A stretch of DNA of 64,000 bases from DASPJL01 sp035628645. Lineage in GTDB: Bacteria > Bacteroidota > Bacteroidia > Cytophagales > Cyclobacteriaceae. The DNA lies in the NCBI GenBank assembly GCA_035628645.1, contig DASPJL010000075.1, positions 1 to 64,000 of the forward strand. The letters are read 5' to 3'. A program made the translations under genes and the position numbers. The notes beneath the pieces are model-generated. The model did not search any database. It was not told the origin of the DNA and saw only the letters and a list, made by a program, of their open reading frames with translations. Positions 26,232-34,286 of this stretch are shown in pieces (the first letter of the stretch is position 1; each line of letters starts with the position of its first letter).

Positions 26232-26717
26232 TTAAAAAAGGGATTTGTTATTGTCAGGGTCAAAATCTCTGTTTCTTGTATTGATATCCTCGGACTGTGA
26301 CCTGAAACGGTTTTCGGAGTGTTCTTGATCAACTGATACAAACCTGTTCTCATGCTCTAATATTTTTTCCTTTAAAAAGGAACCATAGCCATAGTGGCTA
26401 TAAACCTCATCTATGAAATCCTTTTGTGGGGAATCGGGAATGTGATTTTTATCAAAACCCGGCGCGTTTTCAAGTTTTTCTTTTTCTACATTTAAAATCA
26501 ACCGGTCATCTTGCGGGTCAACAGAAAATGACTGAAGTGGAATCGCAAAATATTTATCACCGAAACCAAGAAAACCTCCAAATGCGAGGACCAAATAAGC
26601 TACACGTCCGGATTGTATATCTATTGAAAGGTCTTTTATGGTGCCTAAATTTTCTCCCTGAATATTCTTAACATCTGTCCCTATAAGTGCGGAGGTAGAT
26701 AAAATGAAGTTGTTCAT
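26232..26717 (-). CDS. PRC-barrel domain protein
   Basis: Soluble 161-residue protein with a PRC-barrel in the first 80 residues (LIGTDVKNIQGENLGTIKDL and VAYLVLAFGGFLGFGDKYFA), a fold found in photosynthetic reaction centre H subunits and the 16S processing factor RimM. The rest is hydrophilic, with a C-terminus rich in Arg, Ser, Asn and Asp, probably disordered. No signal. It lies 89 bases downstream of the histidine kinase gene on the same strand. Stand-alone PRC proteins are often stress-related; the role here is unknown. Confidence 0.85.
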   Translation of the reverse strand: MNNFILSTSALIGTDVKNIQGENLGTIKDLSIDIQSGRVAYLVLAFGGFLGFGDKYFAIPLQSFSVDPQDDRLILNVEKEKLENAPGFDKNHIPDSPQKDFIDEVYSHYGYGSFLKEKILEHENRFVSVDQEHSENRFRSQSEDINTRNRDFDPDNNKSLF

Positions 26718-26805
26718 AGTAAAGGATTTTTATAGAAAGAATTTTCCCTTACTAACGATGTTAAATGTTGCTGGTTTGCCAAATGACAAAGATTAATTGA
26801 AAATC

Positions 26806-28446
26806 TTAGCCAATTTTTCTTAGGTAGGAAGAATTGTTGATTCTTTGAACAAAGGAATTGGGTATTTCAATAAAGAAGGTAGTTCCTTGTCCAAAAGTTG
26901 ACTCCATGGTGATGGTGCCGTTTAATTTGGTAATAGTTTCTTTTACAATATACAAACCCAACCCGGATCCCTCAGAAGTTTCAGAGGCCCTGAAAAACAT
27001 ATTAAAGATTTTGTCCTGGTAGAAGTCGTGGATACCTACACCATTATCCTGTATTTTTATTATGGCTGAAGTTTCTGTAACGGAGATTGTTACGTTGATC
27101 AAAGGTTGTACTTTAAATTTATCCGCGTATTTTATTGCATTTGAAATGAGGTTGTTTAAGATGATTTTTATTCTTCTTTTATCCGAATAAAAGGGGATAT
27201 CATTGCTGATATTGATTGTTTTGATAACACAGTCAGAACCATCAATATAATGGAAATCATCAAAAATATTTGAAATGATTTTTTTAAAATTTATCTCTCT
27301 TCCCTCTATATCCATGCGTTGGTTCCTGGAATAAGCAATAATATCCTTAATGAACCCATCCAGTTTTTTAATGCTTTTCTCCATAAAGTTCATATAAGTT
27401 CTGATTTGCTCGTCCTGACTTTCTTGTTTTGTCAGGTTGATCAGTCCTAATAAGGAGGTGAGAGGAGCTCTGAGATCGTGAGCGGCGCTATAAACAAAAT
27501 GGTCTAATTCTAAATTTGTTTTTTGCAACTCTCTGTTCTTTTGCTCCAGCAGTTCCTGAGAAGTTTTTGTTTCTGTAATGTCAGATGAGCTAAAAAGTAC
27601 TCCCGTTATTTCCCTGGTTCTTGATATAACAGGCAAAAACTTTATCTCATACCATTCTGTTCCATCATGGAAGTTCTTAATGTCTGTTTCTACTTCAGAT
27701 TTTTCACCGGCTAAAGCTTTTTGATAATGGAAAATAAATGTTTCCATTTCAGCTAAACTTATAAAATCCAGAATATGGTCTCCTTCTCTTATGATCTTCT
27801 TTGATTTTTTGTAAAAAAAGTCTTTACCTTTCTGATTAAGTTTTACCACCTTATAGCTCTTGTTTAGTAAAAAGTAAGCTTCGTTTACACTATTTAATAA
27901 GGCTTTGAAATTATTGTTGCTGAATTGGAGCTTTTGGAAGGACTGTATAAACGTGTCAATAATTAATAAATCTACTAAGGCAAGCAGTGTAAATAAAGAA
28001 ATAAATGATTTTACAGGTGTTAAAGGATTGTCTATCAGATTTATTGTGTAATGAGTAATAAGGGTGAAAAAAAGTATATAAATCCTTAGGTAAAGCGATT
28101 TGTTAAAGGCAATGCTCATTCCTATGAATGTAATAAACAAGCTTAAGGCATAAGTGGGATGAAGATCGTTTTTATATAAAATATATTGAGACCAGAGAAT
28201 AACAAAGAAAAATACAATATAAAGTCCTACATCAAAGTGCCGCCGGATTTGTTTGGAATAAAAACTGAGTGTGTAAAGAGATAAACAAGTAACACCTATA
28301 GCTACTCTATAATAAAAAGGGTCAAAAAAGTGTGGATAATAGAAGTTATGAAGGATGCCGAAAAGTAAAACGAACAAGCCAACAAGTAAAACGGTTGTCC
28401 GAGTTATATTTATTCTACGTGTTAGGAAATCATTATAAGGGAACAT
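26806..28446 (-). CDS. Membrane PAS-domain sensor histidine kinase
   Basis: Sensor kinase of 546 residues. About five to six helices occupy 18-165 with almost no periplasmic domain, then a PAS domain with C-terminal PAC (about 175-295), HisKA with His323 in AAHDLRAPLTS, and a HATPase domain with N-box Asn436 (NNLISNAIKY), DNGVGI at 467-472 and GSGLGLYIV at 493-501. All residues needed for ATP binding and autophosphorylation are present. The signal is probably sensed in or near the membrane or by the PAS pocket. No response regulator is adjacent, so it is an orphan; the downstream gene encodes the PRC-barrel protein. Confidence 0.92.
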   Translation of the reverse strand: MFPYNDFLTRRINITRTTVLLVGLFVLLFGILHNFYYPHFFDPFYYRVAIGVTCLSLYTLSFYSKQIRRHFDVGLYIVFFFVILWSQYILYKNDLHPTYALSLFITFIGMSIAFNKSLYLRIYILFFTLITHYTINLIDNPLTPVKSFISLFTLLALVDLLIIDTFIQSFQKLQFSNNNFKALLNSVNEAYFLLNKSYKVVKLNQKGKDFFYKKSKKIIREGDHILDFISLAEMETFIFHYQKALAGEKSEVETDIKNFHDGTEWYEIKFLPVISRTREITGVLFSSSDITETKTSQELLEQKNRELQKTNLELDHFVYSAAHDLRAPLTSLLGLINLTKQESQDEQIRTYMNFMEKSIKKLDGFIKDIIAYSRNQRMDIEGREINFKKIISNIFDDFHYIDGSDCVIKTINISNDIPFYSDKRRIKIILNNLISNAIKYADKFKVQPLINVTISVTETSAIIKIQDNGVGIHDFYQDKIFNMFFRASETSEGSGLGLYIVKETITKLNGTITMESTFGQGTTFFIEIPNSFVQRINNSSYLRKIG

Positions 28447-28733
28447 TAATAAATATAACTTTTCTTTTTAAAATTAATATTTTTCCAATAATAAAAACAT
28501 TTTTTGGTAAAATAAAATATTTTTTACTACTTCTTAAATTTTATTGTTAAGATTTTTCAAAATAAATTGAAAATCTTCTTTTCTATCTTTTAAAAGAGGT
28601 TTCAAAACTTTTTCCTAATCTAAGAAATTTTTCGGAATAGTGTTATTAATAAAAAAATAATCAAAAATGCCATTTACCTTACCTCACTTTTTTGCATTAA
28701 GTGAAAAATGATTATTTAACCTATCCCTACAAA

Positions 28734-30068
28734 ATGACTATTGGAGATTTTTCCAGGAAAAGTATTATTCTGGTCGGACTTTTGGTTCCGATGCTTTTTT
28801 GGAGTTTCCAATTAAAGGACGAAGTCCGTGGTGAATCGTTGCAAAGTTTTTATACCATCAAAGCAAAAAGATTCCTTGTTAAGCATGACGTGATCTGGGA
28901 TTATGTAGAAATAAATAATAGGTGGATTGACATATTTGCTTCCCCTGATGACAAAAAGAACAATATCCCTGAATGCCGCTTGTATTGGGATGAAGTAGGT
29001 GTTTTTAATACCATCGTAAAGAAGTTTAGATACGAAGATGCTTTTGCAACTTATAAGAATAAAGGCACCTCCAGATTTGACTCCCTACTAATAGCACAAA
29101 CTTCCATTATTCCGACTGAGAAAGTCATTGTAAATGCTAAATTACCGTTGGCAGGAAAGAGAATTGCAATAGATCCGGGCCATGTCGGAAATGATTTTCA
29201 AATGGGATTGATTGAAAGCAGGTTTGTGAAAATGGATCTTGGAGACGAAAAAATTGAATTTTCGGAAGCAGAATTAACCTTTGCTACGGCGTATTTATTA
29301 AAAGACATGCTCGAGGCTCAGGGAGCAGAAGTTATTTTGACCAGAACGTCCTGTAATACTTCTTCGCTTGGTATTTCTTTTTCAGAATGGTATAAAACCA
29401 GAATGGATGGAGATTTGATAGAGGCGGTGAATAGCGGGAAAATTAGCAAGGAATTTGCGGATTGGCTCAAAAACGAAGCTTCGGAAGCTAAAGTATTTCA
29501 AAAATTTTTTCAAACCCTTGACTGGAGGGAAAGGTGTAAAATTATTAACGATTTCAGGCCGGACCTTACGCTTATTATTCATTATAATGCTGATGAAGAA
29601 AATTACACATGGTCAAAACCAACCACAAAAAATTACAATGTTGCTTTTGTAGGAGGAGGATATGTTAAAGACGAACTGTTAAAGGAGGAAGACCGGTTTC
29701 AGTTTTTGAGGCAACTGGTGAGTACTGACATTGAAAACTCCGTTAAACTTTCGGGATCCATAGTAAAGTGTTTTGAAAATTGTCTGAAAGTACCCACAAT
29801 GACAAAAAAGGATGAATCCAATAGTATTAAGAATTTTTCCTTGCCTACTTCTCAGAAAGGAGTTTATGCCAGGAATCTAGCCCTGACAAGATATATTTTA
29901 GGACCTATATGTTATGGGGAAAGCCTTTTACAAGACAATATCCAGGAATGTAGGGCATTAAACAAACGAGACCTAGATTATCCCTGTGGCAAAACTTCTT
30001 CACGGGTAAAAGATGTGGCTACTGCCTATTATAAAGGAATCTTTGAATATCTAAAAATCAACAACTGA
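28734..30068 (+). CDS. N-acetylmuramoyl-L-alanine amidase (Amidase_3)
   Basis: Zinc amidase predicted to cut the bond between muramic acid and the stem peptide. I chose the ATG at 28734, which directly precedes a hydrophobic signal-anchor (SIILVGLLVPMLFWSF); an in-frame GTG at 28701 would add 11 residues. An N-terminal domain of about 130 residues precedes the catalytic domain, which starts at KRIAIDPGH (zinc His), followed by the SEAELTFATA segment (zinc Glu) and LIIHYNAD (zinc His). A long insert in the middle of the domain (after the EVILTRT strand) is typical of larger Bacteroidota members. It acts in the periplasm. The minus-strand lipoprotein gene ends two bases downstream. Confidence 0.85.
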   Translation: MTIGDFSRKSIILVGLLVPMLFWSFQLKDEVRGESLQSFYTIKAKRFLVKHDVIWDYVEINNRWIDIFASPDDKKNNIPECRLYWDEVGVFNTIVKKFRYEDAFATYKNKGTSRFDSLLIAQTSIIPTEKVIVNAKLPLAGKRIAIDPGHVGNDFQMGLIESRFVKMDLGDEKIEFSEAELTFATAYLLKDMLEAQGAEVILTRTSCNTSSLGISFSEWYKTRMDGDLIEAVNSGKISKEFADWLKNEASEAKVFQKFFQTLDWRERCKIINDFRPDLTLIIHYNADEENYTWSKPTTKNYNVAFVGGGYVKDELLKEEDRFQFLRQLVSTDIENSVKLSGSIVKCFENCLKVPTMTKKDESNSIKNFSLPTSQKGVYARNLALTRYILGPICYGESLLQDNIQECRALNKRDLDYPCGKTSSRVKDVATAYYKGIFEYLKINN

Positions 30069-30070
30069 AC

Positions 30071-30541
30071 TCACCTTGCCTGAAACTTTTCAATATAAGT
30101 AGTTGAACCAAGATTAACTTCTGTTGTAAATTCTTTGTCAGTTATTGAAGTAATTACTCTGGTGATAGTGTCTTTTGGTTCGGTGTCTTCCTTAGCTGTT
30201 CCATACATATAGAATTTTAAATAATTTAAATTTTCTTTATTTTGAAATATGTATTGCGCATAAACAAATTCTTGCTGAGGATCACAATTTTTGTCATCTA
30301 AATTGGTAAAGCTCAACGAATCTTTTTGGGAAAAAAATGTCCAAATGGATTCTTTACATTCCAAAGACAGTCCGGTTCTTTTATTGATAAGTTCAATTTT
30401 TTTCCATGTTTTTGCACTATCGCTTCCCAAAAGTCGTTCCGTCTGAGCCGCAGTAAATATTACAGGAGCAGTTGGTTCTCCGCATTTCCAAAGTAAGGAT
30501 AGAATAAAAAGAAGAGATAATCCTCTAAATAAGTAGTTCAT
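30071..30541 (-). CDS. Hypothetical lipoprotein
   Basis: A 156-residue product with a hydrophobic signal and a likely lipidated Cys20 (SLLWKCG), then a mixed beta-rich domain containing KTWKKIELINKRTG, reminiscent of the small lipocalin-like lipoproteins common in Bacteroidota. Two further Cys (about residues 57 and 85) could form a disulphide. No family is recognised with confidence. It converges with the amidase gene with only two bases between the stop codons. Confidence 0.65.
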   Translation of the reverse strand: MNYLFRGLSLLFILSLLWKCGEPTAPVIFTAAQTERLLGSDSAKTWKKIELINKRTGLSLECKESIWTFFSQKDSLSFTNLDDKNCDPQQEFVYAQYIFQNKENLNYLKFYMYGTAKEDTEPKDTITRVITSITDKEFTTEVNLGSTTYIEKFQAR

Positions 30542-30671
30542 AAATCAAAATCAAACAGGTAGCAAATATCTTAATTTTATTTATAACGCTTAAGCCGTTA
30601 CATATTTTCACATTTTTATTTAAGTTGCGACAGTTGTCTCACTTCTTTAATTTTTAAATTGGTTTCCAAGA

Positions 30672-31904
30672 ATGATTCTTAATTATATCTGGATTGCATT
30701 TTTTATAATAGCTTTTGTGGTTGGTCTGGTAAAGTTGATTTTTTTAGGAGATGCAAAGGTCTTTCCTGATATGGTGAATGCCACCTTTGATATGTCTAAG
30801 ACAGGGTTTGAAATTGCCCTTTTTTTGACAGGTATATTAAGCTTATGGATGGGGCTTTTAAAAATAGGGGAGAATGCCGGTATTATTAAAGTGTTCAGCA
30901 AGCTGTTCGGTCCTTTTTTCCAGAAGTTGCTTCCCGAGGTTCCAAAAGATCATCCGGTATTCGGATTTATCCTTATGAATTTTTCAGCCAATCTTCTTAA
31001 CCTGGACAATGCTGCCACACCGATGGGATTAAAGGCAATGACAGAATTGCAAACGTTAAATCCAAAAAAAGATACCGCCTCAAATGCTCAGATCATGTTT
31101 ATGATAATTAATTCGGGAGGACTTACCCTTATTCCGATGACGGTAATGGCTTATAGGGCACAGGGAGGCGCAGCAGATCCATCTGATATTTTCCTACCAA
31201 TACTTTTAGCTACTTCTGCATCTACTTTTGTAGGCGTTTTAATCGTGAGTCTGATACAAAAGATCAATTTATTTAATAGAGTTATTCTTGCTTACGGTGG
31301 AGGATTTTTTCTATTGATTGCAGGTTTTATCTATTATCTTATGCAATTATCGCAGGAAGAAATAGGGGTAGTTTCTTCTATTGTCAGCAATTTGATTTTA
31401 TTTTCGATCATAATATCTTTTATACTTTTGGCCGTAATAAAAAAGATAAATGTATACGATAGCTTTATTGAAGGAGCTAAAGATGGATTTGGCGTGGCCG
31501 TAACTATTATTCCTTATATCGTTGCTATTCTTGTAGGTATTGGCGTCTTCAGGGCAAGTGGAGCATTAAATATTCTGGAGCAAGGGTTTGCTTATGTATT
31601 TGGCGCTTTAGGCATGAATACAGATTGGATTCCAGCCTTACCTACAGCACTGATGAAACCGCTAAGCGGCAGCGGCGCAAGAGGTTTAATGCTTGAAACC
31701 ATGTCCACGCATGGAGCAGATTCATTTGTCGGAAAAGTAGTTTCCGCTATTCAGGGATCAACAGATACTACTTTATATGGAATCGCTGTTTATTTTGGGG
31801 CAGTAAATATTAGTAGAACAAGGTATGTAGCCGCAGTTGGATTGTTCGGAGATTTTATTGGGCTGGTTACGGCTATTTTATTAAGTTATTTGTTTTTTCA
31901 TTAA
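30672..31904 (+). CDS. SpmA-SpmB fusion, nucleoside-recognition (Gate) membrane protein
   Basis: Membrane protein of 410 residues combining two halves that are separate genes in Bacillus: an SpmA-like half (about 1-190, NFSANLLNLDNAATPMGLKA) and an SpmB-like half (about 230-410, MKPLSGSGARGLMLETM and the GLFGDFIG terminus). About ten helices. Gate-domain proteins resemble nucleoside transporters; SpmA and SpmB are needed for spore core dehydration in Bacillus. Fused forms are widespread in non-sporulating Bacteroidota, so the name does not imply sporulation. The transported substrate is unknown. It is followed by a DUF4159 gene on the same strand. Confidence 0.9.
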   Translation: MILNYIWIAFFIIAFVVGLVKLIFLGDAKVFPDMVNATFDMSKTGFEIALFLTGILSLWMGLLKIGENAGIIKVFSKLFGPFFQKLLPEVPKDHPVFGFILMNFSANLLNLDNAATPMGLKAMTELQTLNPKKDTASNAQIMFMIINSGGLTLIPMTVMAYRAQGGAADPSDIFLPILLATSASTFVGVLIVSLIQKINLFNRVILAYGGGFFLLIAGFIYYLMQLSQEEIGVVSSIVSNLILFSIIISFILLAVIKKINVYDSFIEGAKDGFGVAVTIIPYIVAILVGIGVFRASGALNILEQGFAYVFGALGMNTDWIPALPTALMKPLSGSGARGLMLETMSTHGADSFVGKVVSAIQGSTDTTLYGIAVYFGAVNISRTRYVAAVGLFGDFIGLVTAILLSYLFFH

Positions 31905-32014
31905 TAAAGGAAAGACGCGAAAGTTATTCTACCTTTTCCATCCGAAAAACGAATTTGGTAATAGGATCTAAAACAATTGGAAGAGAAATGTGTTATAGTT
32001 TAAATTAAGTTTAG

Positions 32015-32668
32015 ATGAGATTTTTAACTTTAATAATATTAATTTTTGTTTCCGGTCTTTTAAAAGCTCAAAATTATTCATTCCAGATAGCAAAATTGAA
32101 ATATAATGGGGGAGGAGACTGGTACGCAAACAAAACTTCATTGCCTAACCTCATTGAATTTTGCAATAAAAATCACAAGTTTAATATCGACAAACAGGAA
32201 GGAGTAGTAGAGGTAGGAAGTCCGGAATTGTTTTCCTATCCTTTTGTTCACATGACAGGCCATGGGAACGTGGTGTTCTCTTCAGATGAAGCACAGAACC
32301 TGAGGAAGTATTTAATAGGCGGTGGCTTTTTGCACATCGACGATAATTATGGGTTAAATAAATTTATAAGACTGGAAATGAAAAAAGTATTTCCGGAAAT
32401 GGATTTTGTGGAATTGCCAAATACACATCCGATTTATTCCATGGTATATAAATTTCCCAAAGGGCTTCCTAAAATTCACGAGCATGACAACAAACCGGCT
32501 CAAGGATTTGGATTGATTTATGAAGGACGACTTGTATGTTTTTTCTCTTATGAGTCCGATTTGGGGAATGGATGGGAGGACCAAACGGTTCATAATGACC
32601 CGGAAGAACTTAGGCAAATGGCCCTCAAAATGGGCGCAAATCTGATTACCTATGCCGTTACTCAGTAA
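32015..32668 (+). CDS. DUF4159 domain protein, exported
   Basis: A 217-residue protein with a signal peptide ending at LLKAQ (residue 19) and a single DUF4159 domain: the family landmarks FVHMTGHGNVVFS, GGGFLHIDDNYG and the late DLGNGWEDQTVHNDP are present. The fold resembles glutamine-amidotransferase-like alpha/beta domains but without a recognisable catalytic triad. Such proteins are often near von Willebrand-type and MoxR genes, none of which are here. Function unknown, location probably periplasmic. Confidence 0.87.
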   Translation: MRFLTLIILIFVSGLLKAQNYSFQIAKLKYNGGGDWYANKTSLPNLIEFCNKNHKFNIDKQEGVVEVGSPELFSYPFVHMTGHGNVVFSSDEAQNLRKYLIGGGFLHIDDNYGLNKFIRLEMKKVFPEMDFVELPNTHPIYSMVYKFPKGLPKIHEHDNKPAQGFGLIYEGRLVCFFSYESDLGNGWEDQTVHNDPEELRQMALKMGANLITYAVTQ

Positions 32669-32830
32669 TTGTTTTTTTAATTGGAAAATGAAAACAGCTA
32701 AATTATTTTGTCGTAAAAACAATTAATTATTGAGAATATATTTTCTAACTTGCGCATCTCTATTAGTATGTAGAGTTTGGTTGATTGATTAACAGAATAC
32801 ACATAGTGAAATTTTAAATCTTTTTTAAGA

Positions 32831-33580
32831 GTGATTATAATAGCATTTTTCTTAATTCATTGGTACGTGTCGTTGTTTTGCCAGAGTTTTTTTCTTCATA
32901 GATATTCTGCCCACAAAATGTTCACAATGAATAAATTTTGGGAGAAGTTCTTCTATATTTTTACATGGATTAGTCAAGGGTCATCTTACCTAAGCCCAAG
33001 AGCTTATGGTATTTTACACAGAATGCATCATGCCTTTAGTGATACGGAAAACGATCCTCATTCTCCACATCATGCGGAAAACGTATTTACTATGATGTGG
33101 AAAACCAAAGACATTTACAACGATTATTTTAAATTTAAAAAGACACCTGAAGAAAGATTTATCATTGGAATCCCAGAGTGGTATGCTTTTGACAAATTTG
33201 CAGATAGCTATTATTCAAGAATAGGCTGGGGAGCATTTTATGTCATTTTCTACTTCCTTTGTATTACCGTTTTTGAGTTGCCTTACACACATTGGTTGAT
33301 GTATTTCTTGCTTCCTATACACTTCCTGATGGGCCCGGTACACGGTGCTATTGTTAACTGGAGTGGACACATGTATGGCTATGCTAACTTCGACAATCAT
33401 GATAAATCCAAGAACTCCCTAATTCTTGATTTTTTAATGCTTGGGGAGTTGTTCCAGAACAATCATCATAAACTCCCGATGAGAGCTAATTTTGCAGTAA
33501 AATGGTATGAATTTGACCCCACTTATCCTGTAGTTAAATTGCTTCATTATACAGGAATAATTAAGTTAAAAAAAGCTTAG
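32831..33580 (+). CDS. Acyl-CoA/acyl-lipid fatty acid desaturase
   Basis: Integral membrane di-iron desaturase of 249 residues that would introduce a double bond into fatty acyl chains. The three His boxes are HRYSAH (23-28), HRMHH (63-67) and QNNHHKLP near 215. The start is GTG at 32831, giving the expected compact N-terminus (IIIAFFLIHWYVSLFCQ) in front of the first box. The size matches the short Bacteroidota delta-9-like group; the exact position and whether the substrate is CoA- or lipid-bound are not determined. It ends in a strong terminator and is probably monocistronic. Confidence 0.92.
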   Translation: MIIIAFFLIHWYVSLFCQSFFLHRYSAHKMFTMNKFWEKFFYIFTWISQGSSYLSPRAYGILHRMHHAFSDTENDPHSPHHAENVFTMMWKTKDIYNDYFKFKKTPEERFIIGIPEWYAFDKFADSYYSRIGWGAFYVIFYFLCITVFELPYTHWLMYFLLPIHFLMGPVHGAIVNWSGHMYGYANFDNHDKSKNSLILDFLMLGELFQNNHHKLPMRANFAVKWYEFDPTYPVVKLLHYTGIIKLKKA

Positions 33581-33598
33581 ATTTTTAAGAAAACATAC

Positions 33599-33636
33599 AA
33601 AAAAGGTTGCCGGTTATAAATTGGCAGCCTTTTTTT
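33599..33636 (+). terminator. Terminator after the desaturase gene
   Basis: A 13-bp stem AAAAAAGGTTGCC (33599-33611) with GGCAGCCTTTTTT (33623-33635), one G-U pair, ending in a T tract; 19 bases after the stop codon. Confidence 0.85.
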
Positions 33637-33806
33637 GTATAAAATATTTTGTAATTGTTTTCAGGTGAATTTAAATTCCTGTTTTTTTCTTCTGAATAAA
33701 AAAGTGAGTTTTCATTGAGTTTATTCGCCAAATGCGGTATTTTACATTGCTTAAAATAATCAAAATACAATTGATTTATTATGACCATTTATCTATCTAA
33801 ATCTTC

Positions 33807-34286
33807 ATGAGCCAATATACCCTTGACATTAACGGAAAAAAACATAGTGTTGAAGCCGACGGACAAACTCCCCTTCTTTGGATCATCAGGGACAGTGTGG
33901 GTTTGACAGGAACAAAATTTGGTTGTGGAATAGCTCAATGTGGAGCATGTACCGTTCATTTAAATGGCAATGCCGTCAGGTCGTGCAGTATTCCCGTATC
34001 GGCCGTAGTTAACCAGGAAATTACCACCATTGAAGGCCTTTCTGATGATAAAAGCCATCCGCTCCAAAAGGCCTGGATTGAACATCAAGTGCCTCAATGC
34101 GGATATTGCCAATCGGGCCAGATAATGTCGGCAGCCATATTGTTAAAAAACAATCCAAAACCATCGGATGAAGATATTGATGCTGCCATGCAAGGAAATA
34201 TTTGCAGGTGCGGCACTTATCAAAGGATTAGAAAAGCCATTCACGCAGCTAGTAATGAAATGAACAACTCAAATTCTGAAAGGTAA
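33807..34286 (+). CDS. Molybdenum hydroxylase small subunit, two [2Fe-2S] clusters
   Basis: Iron-sulphur subunit (159 residues) of a xanthine-oxidase-family enzyme like isoquinoline 1-oxidoreductase IorA. The plant-type cluster is bound by Cys40, 45, 48 and 60 (FGCGIAQCGACTVHLNG), and the helical-domain cluster by Cys98, 101, 133 and 135 (QCGYCQSG, GNICRCGTYQR). It passes electrons from the molybdopterin site in the partner subunit to an external acceptor. The stop overlaps the next start by one base (TAATG), so the two subunits are translationally coupled. No FAD subunit is present, as in IorAB and aldehyde oxidoreductases of this type. Confidence 0.95.
   Translation: MSQYTLDINGKKHSVEADGQTPLLWIIRDSVGLTGTKFGCGIAQCGACTVHLNGNAVRSCSIPVSAVVNQEITTIEGLSDDKSHPLQKAWIEHQVPQCGYCQSGQIMSAAILLKNNPKPSDEDIDAAMQGNICRCGTYQRIRKAIHAASNEMNNSNSER

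Noticed and set aside
30672..31904. Evidence of endospore formation from the SpmA/SpmB match
   Set aside because: Fused Gate proteins occur widely in non-sporulating Bacteroidota, and no other sporulation gene is seen.
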